From Crenobacter oryzisoli (lineage in GTDB: Bacteria; Pseudomonadota; Gammaproteobacteria; Burkholderiales; Chromobacteriaceae): a DNA stretch of 64,000 nucleotides. The DNA lies in contig NZ_JAUEDK010000009.1 in assembly GCF_030385785.1 (NCBI RefSeq), positions 1 to 64,000 of the forward strand. The letters run 5' to 3'. Under the pieces are notes generated by a model that was given only the letters and a program-made list of their open reading frames with translations, was not told the DNA's origin and made no database searches. Positions within the stretch are counted from its first letter, which is position 1; each line of letters starts with the position of its first letter. A program made the position numbers and the translations under genes. Positions 42,220 through 51,309 of the stretch are shown here, in pieces.

Positions 42220-42810
42220 TTAGCGCAACAGCAGCTGAATATCATTGGCGAGTTGCCCGGCGGGCGCGCCATACGGCTCATAAGCCCGCAACCGGCCCTC
42301 CCGGTCGAACAGGTAGCTGCCCGCACTGTGATCGACGGTGTAGCCCCCTCCTTCGGTCGGCTGTTTCTGCGCCACGATCTTGAACTGGCTGGTAACCTTT
42401 TCGATCTGACCCGGATTACCGGTCAGCCCGACAAAGCTCGGGTCGAAATGCGGTACGTAGCTAGCCAGCACTGCCGGAGTGTCCCGCTCGGGGTCCACGG
42501 TCACGAACAGCACCTGCACATTCTTGGCCCCCGCCCCCAACTGCTTCATCGCATTGGCAAATTCGAACATCGTGGTCGGGCACACATCGGGGCAATGGGT
42601 ATAGCCGAAGAACAGCGCTACCACCTTGCCCTTGTAGTCGGACAACGAACGCGATTTGCCGGTCTGATCGGTCAGCGTGAAATCGCCGCCGAAGTCCACG
42701 CCGGCGATGTCCGTGCCCTTGAACGGCAGGGCGGGCGGTTTGCTCGGGCCACAGGCGACAAGACCGGCCAATAACAGGCCGGCCACAAGAAAACGGAAAA
42801 CAGTACGCAT
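42220..42810 (-). CDS. SCO1/SenC copper chaperone for cytochrome oxidase
   Basis: This is a 196-residue lipoprotein (lipobox LVAC near residue 20) with a thioredoxin fold: YTHCPDVCP supplies two copper Cys and VDHSAGSYLFD the copper His. It loads or reduces the CuA centre of CoxB. The start ATG overlaps the ctaB stop by one base (TGATG). Last assembly gene of the cox cluster. Confidence 0.94.
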   Translation of the reverse strand: MRTVFRFLVAGLLLAGLVACGPSKPPALPFKGTDIAGVDFGGDFTLTDQTGKSRSLSDYKGKVVALFFGYTHCPDVCPTTMFEFANAMKQLGAGAKNVQVLFVTVDPERDTPAVLASYVPHFDPSFVGLTGNPGQIEKVTSQFKIVAQKQPTEGGGYTVDHSAGSYLFDREGRLRAYEPYGAPAGQLANDIQLLLR

Positions 42811-43709
42811 CAACTGACGGGAATAAAGAGGTAATGGTCAAGCAGTAACGCTGCGAACAACCAGGTCAGATACCAGATCGACCACAAGAAAGTGAGCCGC
42901 GCCAAAGCATCAGCATACTGGCGATGCAGACGACCAGCAAGGTAAAGGAAGCGTGCGTTCAGGCCCAGCGCCAGTACCAGATATAGGCAGCCGGCCTCGC
43001 CGAGGGCCACCGGCAGCAGGGTTACCGCCGCGAGCAGCCAGGTATAAAGCAGCACCGACAGCGTGGTGAAGCGCTCGCCATGAGTGACAGGCAGCATCGG
43101 CAGCCCGGCCGCTCGGTAATCGTCGCGACGGTACAGCGCCAACGCCCAGAAGTGCGGCGGTGTCCAGGTATAGATGATCAGGAACAACACCAGCGCGGTC
43201 GCACCGATTTCGCCGTTGACGGCCGCCCAGCCGAGCACCGGCGGCATCGCGCCGCTGGCACCGCCGATCACGATATTTTGGGGTGTGTTCGGTTTTAGCA
43301 GCAGCGTATAGACAATCGCGTAGCCAACGAAGGTGCCGAACGTCAGCCAAGCTGTCAGCGGATTTACCAACGCGACCAGGAGCGCCATGCCTAGACCGCC
43401 GGCGGTCAGTGCAACGACCAGGATCTCAACAGGGTCCAGTTCGCCACGTGCACTGGCACGCCAGGCGGTGCGACGCATACTGGCATCGATGGTGCGTTCA
43501 ACCAGGCAGTTGACCATCGCCGCCGAACCTGCCACCAGTGCGATGCCGAGCGTCGCCGGCAATACCACGCGCCAGTCGGGCAGCCCGGACGACGCGAGGA
43601 ACATGCCGATCACCGCGCAAAATACGATCAGGCTCACCACCCGCGGCTTGGTCAGATGCCAAAGCGCGCGAGCATGTTGTTGAGCCTGCTGTAGGACCAG
43701 AGTGCTCAT
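42810..43709 (-). CDS. ctaB: Heme O synthase (protoheme IX farnesyltransferase)
   Basis: This is a 299-residue polytopic UbiA-type prenyltransferase: [35 protein letters not shown] (first Asp-rich motif, NxxxDxxxD variant) and [21 protein letters not shown]. It converts heme B to heme O for the a-type oxidase. The start at 43709 overlaps the ctaA stop (TGATG). Confidence 0.95.
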   Translation of the reverse strand: MSTLVLQQAQQHARALWHLTKPRVVSLIVFCAVIGMFLASSGLPDWRVVLPATLGIALVAGSAAMVNCLVERTIDASMRRTAWRASARGELDPVEILVVALTAGGLGMALLVALVNPLTAWLTFGTFVGYAIVYTLLLKPNTPQNIVIGGASGAMPPVLGWAAVNGEIGATALVLFLIIYTWTPPHFWALALYRRDDYRAAGLPMLPVTHGERFTTLSVLLYTWLLAAVTLLPVALGEAGCLYLVLALGLNARFLYLAGRLHRQYADALARLTFLWSIWYLTWLFAALLLDHYLFIPVS

Positions 43710-44764
43710 CAGCCTTCCTTCCCGTGCGTCCATCGCCCAAGTCCTGCCCAGCGAGCCCAGCCATGGTGCCCCTCTACTCCCCGGCCTTGCCCATGGAAGG
43801 CCCGGACCTCGTCCAACCGACTTTTCGATCGACCGGCAACGAGCATGGTGACAGTCAGCAACAGCATCGCACCCGCATTGTGCGCCACAGCCACTGGCAG
43901 CGGCAGATAGGCGAGCACATTGGTGACTCCCAACACGATCTGCACAGCCCACACCAGAATCAATAGCAGCAGGCGCGGCCTAAGTTCGGCCAGCCGCCAG
44001 CCCAGCCAGACATAGCGCCAGAGTGCCAGCGACACCACGAGGGCACCGAGCCGGTGCATCCAATGGATTGTGACGAGATTGGCAGGATCGAGTGGCGCGC
44101 CGTCAGGTGTCTCGCCCAGCTCGCGGAAGAGATGGAAGGCGTGGTCAAAGCGCAAAGCGGGTACCAGCTCGCCATTGCAGGACGGAAAGCCCTGACAGGC
44201 CAGCGCAGCATAATTGGCCGACGTCCAACCGCCGAGCAGAATCTGGCCCAACACCAGCGCCACCAACAGCCAGCCGGCGTGCAGGACGACGCGCGACACC
44301 TCGACCCGGTCCAATCGGGAGGACAGGGCCAACCAGCCGAGCATCGCGACGATGGTCATGCCAACCAGCAGATGCGAGGTGACGATCGCCGGCTTGAGCA
44401 GCAACGTCACCGTCCACATCCCGAGCATGCCCTGCAGCAGCACCGCACCGAGCAGGAAACCGGCAGCAAGCCGCTGCTGTCGTCGCCGTAAAGCGAGCAG
44501 TGCGATCACCACGATCAAGAGCCCCAGCGTACTGGCTGCGTAACGGTGGATCATTTCCTTCCACGCCTTGGCAAAGCTGACCGGCCCGCCAGGGTCGGTG
44601 CTCATCGCCTCGCTGATCGGAACGGCAGCATGGGCCGGCGACAACTGCCCATAGCAACCCGGCCAATCCGGGCAACCAAGGCCGGCGTGCGACAGACGGA
44701 CATAGGCGCCGAGCGGTACCACCAGCAGCGCCAGCAGAAAAGCCAACCAGATCCAGCGTTTCAT
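43709..44764 (-). CDS. ctaA: Heme A synthase
   Basis: This is a 351-residue membrane protein with eight helices and internal twofold symmetry: [20 protein letters not shown] with two Cys, EMIHRYAAS (heme His), VTSHLLVGM, and the second-half counterparts [11 protein letters not shown] and [10 protein letters not shown]. It oxidises heme O to heme A. The C-terminus has an unusual Gly/Arg-rich tail of about 40 residues. A GTG at 44770 is an alternative start. Confidence 0.94.
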   Translation of the reverse strand: MKRWIWLAFLLALLVVPLGAYVRLSHAGLGCPDWPGCYGQLSPAHAAVPISEAMSTDPGGPVSFAKAWKEMIHRYAASTLGLLIVVIALLALRRRQQRLAAGFLLGAVLLQGMLGMWTVTLLLKPAIVTSHLLVGMTIVAMLGWLALSSRLDRVEVSRVVLHAGWLLVALVLGQILLGGWTSANYAALACQGFPSCNGELVPALRFDHAFHLFRELGETPDGAPLDPANLVTIHWMHRLGALVVSLALWRYVWLGWRLAELRPRLLLLILVWAVQIVLGVTNVLAYLPLPVAVAHNAGAMLLLTVTMLVAGRSKSRLDEVRAFHGQGRGVEGHHGWARWAGLGRWTHGKEG

Positions 44765-44810
44765 ACCCACCCCCTTTGCCCAACGCCGCGACCTAATACC
44801 GATCGCAGGC

Positions 44811-45329
44811 TCAACCCAGCCCGTTGTTGGTCTTCAGCACCCGCGCCAGTTCGTGTATCACCCGGGTCGGGTCGGCCGAATCCGGATAGAACATCACTTG
44901 GTTGCCGAGCGGATCGACCAGGTAGTAACCGGGCCGACCCGCCAGCCGACCCAGACCATTGTTAGCCACCAGAGTCACCACCCCGTTCTCGTCGGAGCGG
45001 GGAGCCACGACGGATGGCTGCTGCAACCTCACCCGCACCAGCCGGTCGGCCGCCTCGCCCTGTGCGGCCTGGATTTGTTTCAGGACGAAACGACGCCTTT
45101 GACAGATCGAATCGCACGCAGCCGGCTCGACGCTGACCAGCGCCCATCGTTGTCTCGGCCAGCCGGACTCCCGGCTGGCCACAAACGGCTCGGTCGGCAA
45201 CAACTGGCCGTAGCTGCGCCCTCCTTCGACCCAGCCACTGCGATACAGCCCCCAGGACGCCAGCACCGGGCTTATGCATAGCAGTGTCATCATCGTGAGC
45301 TTGAGGCGGGCGCGGCGTTGATTAGGCAT
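44811..45329 (-). CDS. Membrane-anchored SCO-like protein of the oxidase cluster
   Basis: This 172-residue protein has one N-terminal membrane anchor (LTMMTLLCISPVLASWGLY) and a periplasmic domain with thioredoxin-like layout: WALVSVEPAACDSICQRRRF has a Cys-x3-Cys spaced as in SCO proteins, and NNGLGRLAGRPGYYLVDPLG follows, but the downstream His is replaced. Similar proteins sit between SURF1 and ctaA in betaproteobacterial cox clusters. It may hold copper or assist assembly; the function is not known. It overlaps the SURF1 stop by 8 bp. Confidence 0.7.
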   Translation of the reverse strand: MPNQRRARLKLTMMTLLCISPVLASWGLYRSGWVEGGRSYGQLLPTEPFVASRESGWPRQRWALVSVEPAACDSICQRRRFVLKQIQAAQGEAADRLVRVRLQQPSVVAPRSDENGVVTLVANNGLGRLAGRPGYYLVDPLGNQVMFYPDSADPTRVIHELARVLKTNNGLG

Positions 45330-46020
45330 GGCGACGTCTCCACAGGGTGATGGCGGCCGCGCACAGGCAGAGCCCGAGCAACAGCCATTGCAGCGCATAG
45401 GCATAATGGCGCTGTGGACTGAACTGGGGTCGACTGGGCAGGGCCGCCAGCGGCGGCTCGACTTGGCTCAGCGCCACCAGCCCCTGACGCAACGGTACGC
45501 CGAGCCGGGTGGCAAGCTCCACGGTGTCGAGTACATCGACCCGGCCCGCTACGCCATGTACCGCGCCCGGCAAGGTGAAATGCTGCGGCATCGGTAGCCA
45601 GCGTCCGGTCTGCTCTCCAGACAATGGCGGCAACGACTCACCGGCCCGAGCGACCGGCAGCCAGCCACGCTCGACCAGAACGGCGCTGTTGTCCGCCAGT
45701 TTCATGACCTGAATGACCCGCACTCCGGGCTGGTCGTCACGGTAGACGTTGTTGAGCAGAATGACCGGTCCCACCGCTTGACCGCGCAACCAGACCGGCT
45801 GCCAACCGGGGTAGGCATCCAGCGGCAACTCGGCCAAAGCCAGGACACCATGACGGGTGAGCTGATCGAATTGAACCAGCGTCGCAGCGCGCTCTTGCCC
45901 ACGCTGCCACTGCCATACCGCCAGGGCAAACGGCAACAACGCGATCAGCGATAACAGCCAAACCAACCAAGAAGAACGCCTCGGTCTAGACTGGGACAAG
46001 GCCCCATTGGGAGAAGTCAT
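45322..46020 (-). CDS. SURF1 family cytochrome oxidase assembly protein
   Basis: This is a 232-residue protein with two membrane helices (WLVWLLSLIALLPFALAVWQ and YALQWLLLGLCLCAAAITLW) flanking a periplasmic domain: VWLRGQAVGPVILLNNVYRD, VLVERGWLPVA and RHYAYALQW are SURF1 hallmarks. It helps insert heme a into CoxA. Its ATG (46020) shares bases with the divergent DUF2909 ATG (46019) in one CATG, and no ribosome site is seen for it; starts at 46038 or a TTG downstream are alternatives. Confidence 0.88.
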   Translation of the reverse strand: MTSPNGALSQSRPRRSSWLVWLLSLIALLPFALAVWQWQRGQERAATLVQFDQLTRHGVLALAELPLDAYPGWQPVWLRGQAVGPVILLNNVYRDDQPGVRVIQVMKLADNSAVLVERGWLPVARAGESLPPLSGEQTGRWLPMPQHFTLPGAVHGVAGRVDVLDTVELATRLGVPLRQGLVALSQVEPPLAALPSRPQFSPQRHYAYALQWLLLGLCLCAAAITLWRRRHA

Positions 46021-46216
46021 GAAACTGTTCGTCATGCTCATGCTGTTTGCCATCGTGCTCACGTTGTTCTGGGGCCTGACCGGAGTCCTGAAAGGCACCC
46101 CGGGCTCTACCCGCGCGGTACGGTCACTGACATTGCGCATTGGCTTGTCGCTTGGCTTATTCCTACTGCTGCTCATTGGCGGCTGGCTGGGCTGGTGGCA
46201 CCCTCACGCCCTATAA
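46019..46216 (+). CDS. DUF2909 twin-transmembrane protein
   Basis: This 65-residue protein has two membrane helices (LFVMLMLFAIVLTLFWGLTG and IGLSLGLFLLLLIGGWLGWW) joined by a basic linker with RAVRSLTLRIGLS, the DUF2909 pattern. It is the only rightward gene in the oxidase cluster, convergent with coxC and divergent from SURF1. GGGAGAAG stands 5 bp before the ATG. Role unknown, presumed oxidase assembly. Confidence 0.83.
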   Translation: MKLFVMLMLFAIVLTLFWGLTGVLKGTPGSTRAVRSLTLRIGLSLGLFLLLLIGGWLGWWHPHAL

Positions 46217-46225
46217 ACGAGCCGC

Positions 46226-47083
46226 CTACAGCCAGTACACGAACACGAACAGCAGCAACCAGACCACGTCGACAAAGTGCCAGTACCAGGCCGCCGCTTC
46301 GAAGGCAAAGTGATTGTGTTCGTCGAAGTGGCCGCGCAACACCCGCAGCAGCACCACGAACAGGATGATGGTGCCAAGCAGCACGTGCAGGCCATGGAAG
46401 CCGGTCAGCATGAAGAACGTCATGCCGTAAGCACCGGCGGCCAGGGTCAGGTTGAGCTCGGTGAAAGCGTGGTGATATTCGACGAACTGCAGGGTTAGGA
46501 AGCTCGCCCCGAGCAGCACGGTCAACGCCAGCCCGGCTGCCAGCTGCTTGCGCTTGCCCTGAATCAGTCCCCAGTGCGCCCAAGTCACCGTGGCGCCCGA
46601 GGTGAGCAGCAGCAGGGTGTTGATCGCCGGCAATCCCCATGCGGCGACGGCTTCATAGTGCTGGGTGATGCCCGGCCCGGTAGACAGCGGCCAGGCCGCA
46701 GTAAAGTCCGGATAGAGCAGCTTGTGGGCCATGTCACCCAGTTCCGGCACCGAGATGGTCCGCACATAGAACAGCGCGCCGAAGAAGGCGGCGAAGAACA
46801 TCACCTCGGAAAAGATGAACCAGCCCATCCCCCAGCGGAACGACATGTCCTCTTTGCCGTGATAGGCGCCGTTGAGACTTTCTCGGATCACATCGCCGAA
46901 CCAGCCGAACAGCATCCAGAGCAGGATCGCGAAGCCGAGCGCCAGCAACACCTTGCCGACGCCCAGGCTGTTGACGGTCAGCGCCGCTCCCAGCCCCAGG
47001 CAGAACAGCGCGGCCGAGCCGACCAAGGGCCAGCGCGACGGCGACGGTACGAAATAGTGGGTTTGTTCGGTGGTTTCCATCAT
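46226..47083 (-). CDS. coxC: Cytochrome c oxidase subunit III
   Basis: This 285-residue membrane protein has seven helices: HYFVPSPSRWPLVGSAALF, WGMGWFIFSEVMFFAAFFG (with the conserved Glu), GFHGLHVLLGTIIL and AAWYWHFVDVVWLLLF. It stabilises subunit I and its proton uptake. AAGGA precedes the start; a second ATG follows at 47080. Confidence 0.96.
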   Translation of the reverse strand: MMETTEQTHYFVPSPSRWPLVGSAALFCLGLGAALTVNSLGVGKVLLALGFAILLWMLFGWFGDVIRESLNGAYHGKEDMSFRWGMGWFIFSEVMFFAAFFGALFYVRTISVPELGDMAHKLLYPDFTAAWPLSTGPGITQHYEAVAAWGLPAINTLLLLTSGATVTWAHWGLIQGKRKQLAAGLALTVLLGASFLTLQFVEYHHAFTELNLTLAAGAYGMTFFMLTGFHGLHVLLGTIILFVVLLRVLRGHFDEHNHFAFEAAAWYWHFVDVVWLLLFVFVYWL

Positions 47084-47180
47084 CGCCCGGTCCTTTTCAA
47101 GGAACACGATCCCGGCCCTGCCGGCCGGCTCCGTTTGCTCACGCCTGCCTGATGACACTGCTGCCTGTCGACGCGCCCCG

Positions 47181-47363
47181 CTACGGTTCGGCCAGGCTGC
47201 TGGCGAGCCAATACAGCACCCCGAGCAGGCACAGCGCGACCACGATCGCCGTGATGATCAGCTGCGGCACCGACAGCCCGCTGTCCTGTTCTTCCGCATT
47301 GCGTCTGCGACGCACGCCGAAAAAAGCCGCCAACACGGCCCGGACTCCTGCCAGCAGTTTCAT
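47181..47363 (-). CDS. DUF2970 small membrane protein of the cox cluster
   Basis: This 60-residue protein begins MKLLAGVRAVLAAFFGVRRR and has one C-terminal membrane helix (PQLIITAIVVALCLLGVLYW). It matches DUF2970, found between ctaG and coxC in betaproteobacteria. Coupled to ctaG by an ATGA overlap. Probably an accessory oxidase subunit or assembly aid. Confidence 0.82.
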   Translation of the reverse strand: MKLLAGVRAVLAAFFGVRRRRNAEEQDSGLSVPQLIITAIVVALCLLGVLYWLASSLAEP

Positions 47364-47896
47364 AATCCGCCCTGCCCCGGCACCTCAAAGATCGAGTACG
47401 CCAGCGTAATCGTGCTGATATCGCGCGGCATCTTGGGATCGACCACGAACACCACCGGGAAGCGCTTGGTCTGTCCTGGCTCGAAGCTCTGTTGCTTGAA
47501 ACAGAAGCAGTCGAGCTTTTTCACATACTCTCCGGCCGCGGCCGGCAGGTAACGGGGGACGGCTTGACCGACCATGCGCCGATCCGATGCGTTGGTGATT
47601 TCATAATCGACGCGGATGAACTCCCCGGTCTTCACTTTCAAGTGCGAGGTCAGCGGCCGCACTCGCCAGGGAAGCCCAGCCTGCACCATCGAGTCGAAGG
47701 TCATCTCAATCTGTGCTCCTGCTGCGCCGGCTTGCATTGGCGCCGCATCGGCGACCGCTATCTGATTGAGCCCGGTTGCCTCGCAGATCACTCGGTACAT
47801 CGGCACCAATGCCCAGGCGAAACCAAACATCACGAGCGCGATGATTGCGAGCTTCTTCAGCAGAACCAGGTTGACCGAATGCTGGCTGCTTTCCAT
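47360..47896 (-). CDS. ctaG: Cytochrome c oxidase assembly protein CtaG/Cox11
   Basis: This is a 178-residue protein with a single N-terminal helix and a periplasmic immunoglobulin-like domain: PMYRVICEATGLNQ supplies one conserved Cys and KKLDCFCFKQQSFEPGQTK the copper-binding CFCF pair. It delivers CuB to subunit I. The start at 47896 has GAGGG 7 bp upstream; the ATG six bases earlier lies too close to it. Confidence 0.94.
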   Translation of the reverse strand: MESSQHSVNLVLLKKLAIIALVMFGFAWALVPMYRVICEATGLNQIAVADAAPMQAGAAGAQIEMTFDSMVQAGLPWRVRPLTSHLKVKTGEFIRVDYEITNASDRRMVGQAVPRYLPAAAGEYVKKLDCFCFKQQSFEPGQTKRFPVVFVVDPKMPRDISTITLAYSIFEVPGQGGL

Positions 47897-47906
47897 GATC
47901 ATGCCC

Positions 47907-49535
47907 TCAGTGGTGCTTGCCACCCTTCATCGCGCGGATCGCACCGTTCTCAGCGACCTCCAGCTCCGGCGCCTCTGCGAAGCTGTGGTACGGCGCCGGC
48001 GTCGGAATCTGCCACTCCAGCGTGTCGGCTCCCTCCCACGGTTTCTGCGGCGCAGGTTCTCCGCGCCTGATCGACACCAGCATGTTGTAGAGGAAGATCA
48101 GCTGGCCAAGACCGAAGAAGAAAGCGCCAACGCTGGCGATCTCGTTGAAGGTGGTGAACTGCAGCGCGTAGTCGGGAATCCGGCGCGGCATGCCGGCCAA
48201 GCCCAGGAAATGCATCGGGAAGAAGGTGACGTTGAACCAGATCAGCGACCACCAGAAGTGCACCTTGCCGAGCCGCTCGTTGTACATCTTGCCGGTCATC
48301 TTCGGAAACCAGTAGTAGATCGCCGCGAACAGGCTAAACAAGGCACCGGCCACCAACACATAGTGGAAGTGCGCCACCACGTAGTAACTGGCATGCAGTG
48401 CGATATCGACCGCCGCCACCGACAGGGTCACGCCGGACAAGCCGCCGATGGTGAACAGCATGATGAAACCGATCGCGAACAGCATCGGCGTCTCAAAGGT
48501 CATTGAGCCTTCCCACATGGTGGCGATCCAGTTGAACACCTTCACCCCGGTCGGCACCGCGATCAGCATGGTCGCGTACATGAAGAACAACTGGGCGGTT
48601 GCCGGCATGCCAGTGGCGAACATATGGTGCGCCCAGACCATGAAGGACAGGATGCCGATCGAGCTGGTGGCGTACACCATCGAGGTATAGCCGAACAGCG
48701 GCTTGCGGGCGAAGGTCGGGATCACGTGGCTGATGATGCCGAAGGCCGGCAGCGCCATGATGTAGACCTCGGGATGGCCGAAGAACCAGAACACGTGCTG
48801 GTAGAGGATCGGATCGCCGCCGCCGGCCGCGTTGAAGAAGTGGGTGCCAAAGTGGCGGTCGGTCAGCACCATAGTGACGGCACCGGCGAGCACCGGCATC
48901 ACCGCGATGATCAGGTAGGCGGTGATCAGCGTCGCCCAGGCGAACATCGGCATCTTCATCAGCGTCATGCCCGGCGCGCGCAAGTTGAGGATGGTAACGA
49001 TGATGTTGATCGAGCCCATGATCGAGCTGATCCCCATGATGTGGATGGCGAAGATAGTCATGTCCATGCCCATGCCCATCTGCGTCGACAGCGGCGCATA
49101 CAGCGTCCAGCCGGCAGCAGCCGCACCGCCCGGTACCGCGAACGACGCCAACAGCAATAACGCCGCAGGCGGCAGCAACCAGAAGCTCCAGTTGTTCATG
49201 CGCGCAAACGCCATGTCCGGCGCGCCGATCATCAAGGGCAGCAACCAGTTGGCCAGGCCCGTGAACGCCGGCATGATCGCGCCGAACACCATGATCAGGC
49301 CATGCAGCGTGGTGAACTGGTTGAACAGCTCGGGCTGGAAGAACTGCAGGCCGGGATGGAATAGCTCGGCGCGGATACACAGCGCCATCACCCCGCCCGA
49401 CAGAAACATGGCGAAACTGAACCACAGGTACAAGGTGCCAATGTCCTTGTGGTTGGTCGCGGTCAGCCAACGCGACAGCCCGGACGGTTTGCCGTGCGAA
49501 TGCGGGGCGTGCTGGGTATCGGTAACGGTTGCCAT
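47907..49535 (-). CDS. coxA: Cytochrome c oxidase subunit I (aa3 type)
   Basis: This is a 542-residue, twelve-helix catalytic subunit. Heme a ligand His in QFTTLHGLIMVFGAIMP, the D-channel Asn region, CuB ligands in FWFFGHPEVYIM (with the His-Tyr crosslink motif) and AHHMFATG, and the paired His of VVAHFHYVLV for hemes a and a3 are all present. It reduces O2 and pumps protons. GGAG precedes the start; 13 bp after coxB. Confidence 0.98.
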   Translation of the reverse strand: MATVTDTQHAPHSHGKPSGLSRWLTATNHKDIGTLYLWFSFAMFLSGGVMALCIRAELFHPGLQFFQPELFNQFTTLHGLIMVFGAIMPAFTGLANWLLPLMIGAPDMAFARMNNWSFWLLPPAALLLLASFAVPGGAAAAGWTLYAPLSTQMGMGMDMTIFAIHIMGISSIMGSINIIVTILNLRAPGMTLMKMPMFAWATLITAYLIIAVMPVLAGAVTMVLTDRHFGTHFFNAAGGGDPILYQHVFWFFGHPEVYIMALPAFGIISHVIPTFARKPLFGYTSMVYATSSIGILSFMVWAHHMFATGMPATAQLFFMYATMLIAVPTGVKVFNWIATMWEGSMTFETPMLFAIGFIMLFTIGGLSGVTLSVAAVDIALHASYYVVAHFHYVLVAGALFSLFAAIYYWFPKMTGKMYNERLGKVHFWWSLIWFNVTFFPMHFLGLAGMPRRIPDYALQFTTFNEIASVGAFFFGLGQLIFLYNMLVSIRRGEPAPQKPWEGADTLEWQIPTPAPYHSFAEAPELEVAENGAIRAMKGGKHH

Positions 49536-49548
49536 CTGGGTCGCTCCT

Positions 49549-50667
49549 TTAAACCTTGCCGCCACGGGCCGCCTTGACGTCCTTGGGTTGGATCACATCG
49601 CCGGTGTGGTTGCTCCAGGCATTACGCTCGTAGGTAATCACCGCTGCGATATCGGTATCGGACAGCTGCTTACCCCACGCCGCCATCGCCGGGTTCTTCT
49701 GGCTACCGTTCAGCACGATGTGGATATGCGCTGCCTTGTCGGTGGTGACAATCTTGGAGCCGTCGAGTGCCGGGAAGGAGCCCGGGATACCCTTACCTGT
49801 CGCCTGGTGACAGGGCACGCAGTTCTGCTGGTAGACCTTCTCGCCGCGCGCCTTCAGATCCTCGAGCTTCCAGATCTTGTTCGGGTCGTCGGCCATGGCT
49901 GCGACCGCCTTTTTCTTGTCGGCCAGCCATTTGTCGTAGTCGGCAGGGCTCTTGGCGATCACGACGATAGGCATGTAGCCGTGGTCTTTGCCGCACAGCT
50001 CAGAACACTGGCCGCGATAGGTGCCGGGAGTGTCAACCTTGAACCAGGTGTCACGCACGAAGCCGGGAATCGCGTCCTGCTTCACGCCCAGCGCGGGCAT
50101 CCACCAGGAATGGATCACGTCGTTGGCGGTCAACAGCAGCCTTACCTTCTTGCCAGTCGGCACCACCAACGGTTCGTCGACCTCCAAGAGATAGTTGACC
50201 GGCTTGGCGGAGACACCCTGGATCGCGCTCTGCGGCGTGGCAAGATGGCTGACGAAACCGAAGTTGTCGTCGAGGTAGTCATAGCGCCACTTCCACTGGT
50301 AGCCGGTGACCTTGATCGTCATGTCCTCGCCGCGGGTACTCTTCTGGGCAAGCACGGTACGGGTCGCCGGCCACGCCATGCCGACCAGGATCAGGAAAGG
50401 GACGACGGTCCAGATGACCTCGACCGTGGTGTTTTCGTGGAACAGCTTAGCGGTGCGCCCGGCCACCTTGCGATGGCGGATAATGGCATAGAACATCACC
50501 CCGAACACCACCAGCGCAATCGTGCCGGTGATGATCAAGAGCAACGTATGCAGTCCGTAGATGTCGCGGGCAATCGAGGTGACCGGCGACTGCAGATTGA
50601 CCTCGGCCGCCTCGGCCGAGGTCGCCAGCATACCGAGCATTACCGTGAAAAATCGCAGAAAAGACAT
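49549..50667 (-). CDS. coxB: Cytochrome c oxidase subunit II with fused cytochrome c domain
   Basis: This is a 372-residue protein: signal peptide, two membrane helices (LHTLLLIITGTIALVVFGVM; VEVIWTVVPFLILVGMAW), and a cupredoxin domain with the CuA site CSELCGKDHGYM. An extra C-terminal domain carries a c-type heme motif (CVPCH) and an axial Met region (NPAMAAWG). The fusion makes a caa3-like oxidase able to accept electrons through its own heme c. First gene of the cox operon. Confidence 0.95.
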   Translation of the reverse strand: MSFLRFFTVMLGMLATSAEAAEVNLQSPVTSIARDIYGLHTLLLIITGTIALVVFGVMFYAIIRHRKVAGRTAKLFHENTTVEVIWTVVPFLILVGMAWPATRTVLAQKSTRGEDMTIKVTGYQWKWRYDYLDDNFGFVSHLATPQSAIQGVSAKPVNYLLEVDEPLVVPTGKKVRLLLTANDVIHSWWMPALGVKQDAIPGFVRDTWFKVDTPGTYRGQCSELCGKDHGYMPIVVIAKSPADYDKWLADKKKAVAAMADDPNKIWKLEDLKARGEKVYQQNCVPCHQATGKGIPGSFPALDGSKIVTTDKAAHIHIVLNGSQKNPAMAAWGKQLSDTDIAAVITYERNAWSNHTGDVIQPKDVKAARGGKV

Positions 50668-50791
50668 GGGTTCCCCCTGCTTTGCGGGCCCAAGGGGGCC
50701 CAAGCCGACCACCGTCCGAACCACCGGCACATCGTGAAATGATGTTAATGGTGGCTCTTAATCCGCTCATTAATGACGTCGAGCTTTTCTG

Positions 50792-50819
50792 ATACTAGGC
50801 TGTAAGTTCGATAAAACAA
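50792..50819 (-). promoter_or_regulatory. Candidate promoter of the cox operon
   Basis: Read leftwards: TTGTTT (50819-50814), 16-bp spacer, TAGTAT (50797-50792), about 125 bp before coxB. The match is moderate; other start sites are possible in the 254-bp divergent region. Confidence 0.3.
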
Positions 50820-50921
50820 GCTGCAATGATGTTGCCATCCCACAGCGGCTTCGCCGGGCGCGTTTGCCGGCCGGCGTGAGGCGGCCGTACACTGCTCCTC
50901 CGTCCCGCTCAGGAGAAAGCG

Positions 50922-51239
50922 ATGAACGCACGCCTTTTGGCGATAGCCGGCATCAGCACCGGCCTGTTGGCCGGTTGCGCCAACATGATGTCCGGCACCA
51001 ATGCCACCTACGCTGGCGCTTACGGCGCCAAATGGTTCGAGCAGGCGGGCTATCCGCTCAATGGGCTACTGCAGTGTCAGGTGATCGACCCCAAGGCCGG
51101 CAGCGTCAACTGTAGCGGGGTGACTCTGCGCGGCGAGCAGGCGGTGATGACTGGCGATCTCAACAAGCCGACTGGCGGCGGTTCCCCATTTGTCGGTACC
51201 GTCGGCGGACGCGAAGTGTTCCGCGAGATCATGCACTGA
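50922..51239 (+). CDS. Small putative outer-membrane lipoprotein
   Basis: This 105-residue protein has a clear lipoprotein signal: LLAIAGISTGLLAGC with Cys at about residue 18, and Ala after it. The mature part (MMSGTNATYAGAYGAKWFEQ, LLQCQVIDPKAGSVNCSGV) contains two further Cys that could pair. No family recognised. AGGAGAAA precedes the ATG. Divergent from the cox operon, convergent with xpt. Confidence 0.72.
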   Translation: MNARLLAIAGISTGLLAGCANMMSGTNATYAGAYGAKWFEQAGYPLNGLLQCQVIDPKAGSVNCSGVTLRGEQAVMTGDLNKPTGGGSPFVGTVGGREVFREIMH

Positions 51240-51257
51240 CAGCGCGTTTGCATGCGC

Positions 51258-51293
51258 AAACAAAAACGGCACCCGCAGGTGCCGTTTTTGTTT
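51258..51293. terminator. Bidirectional terminator between lipoprotein gene and xpt
   Basis: aaacaaaaacggcacc, loop cgca, ggtgccgtttttgttt: a perfect 16-bp stem with A- and T-tracts on both sides, suited to both convergent genes. Confidence 0.9.
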
Positions 51294-51309
51294 GGCCTGA
51301 TCGATGTAC

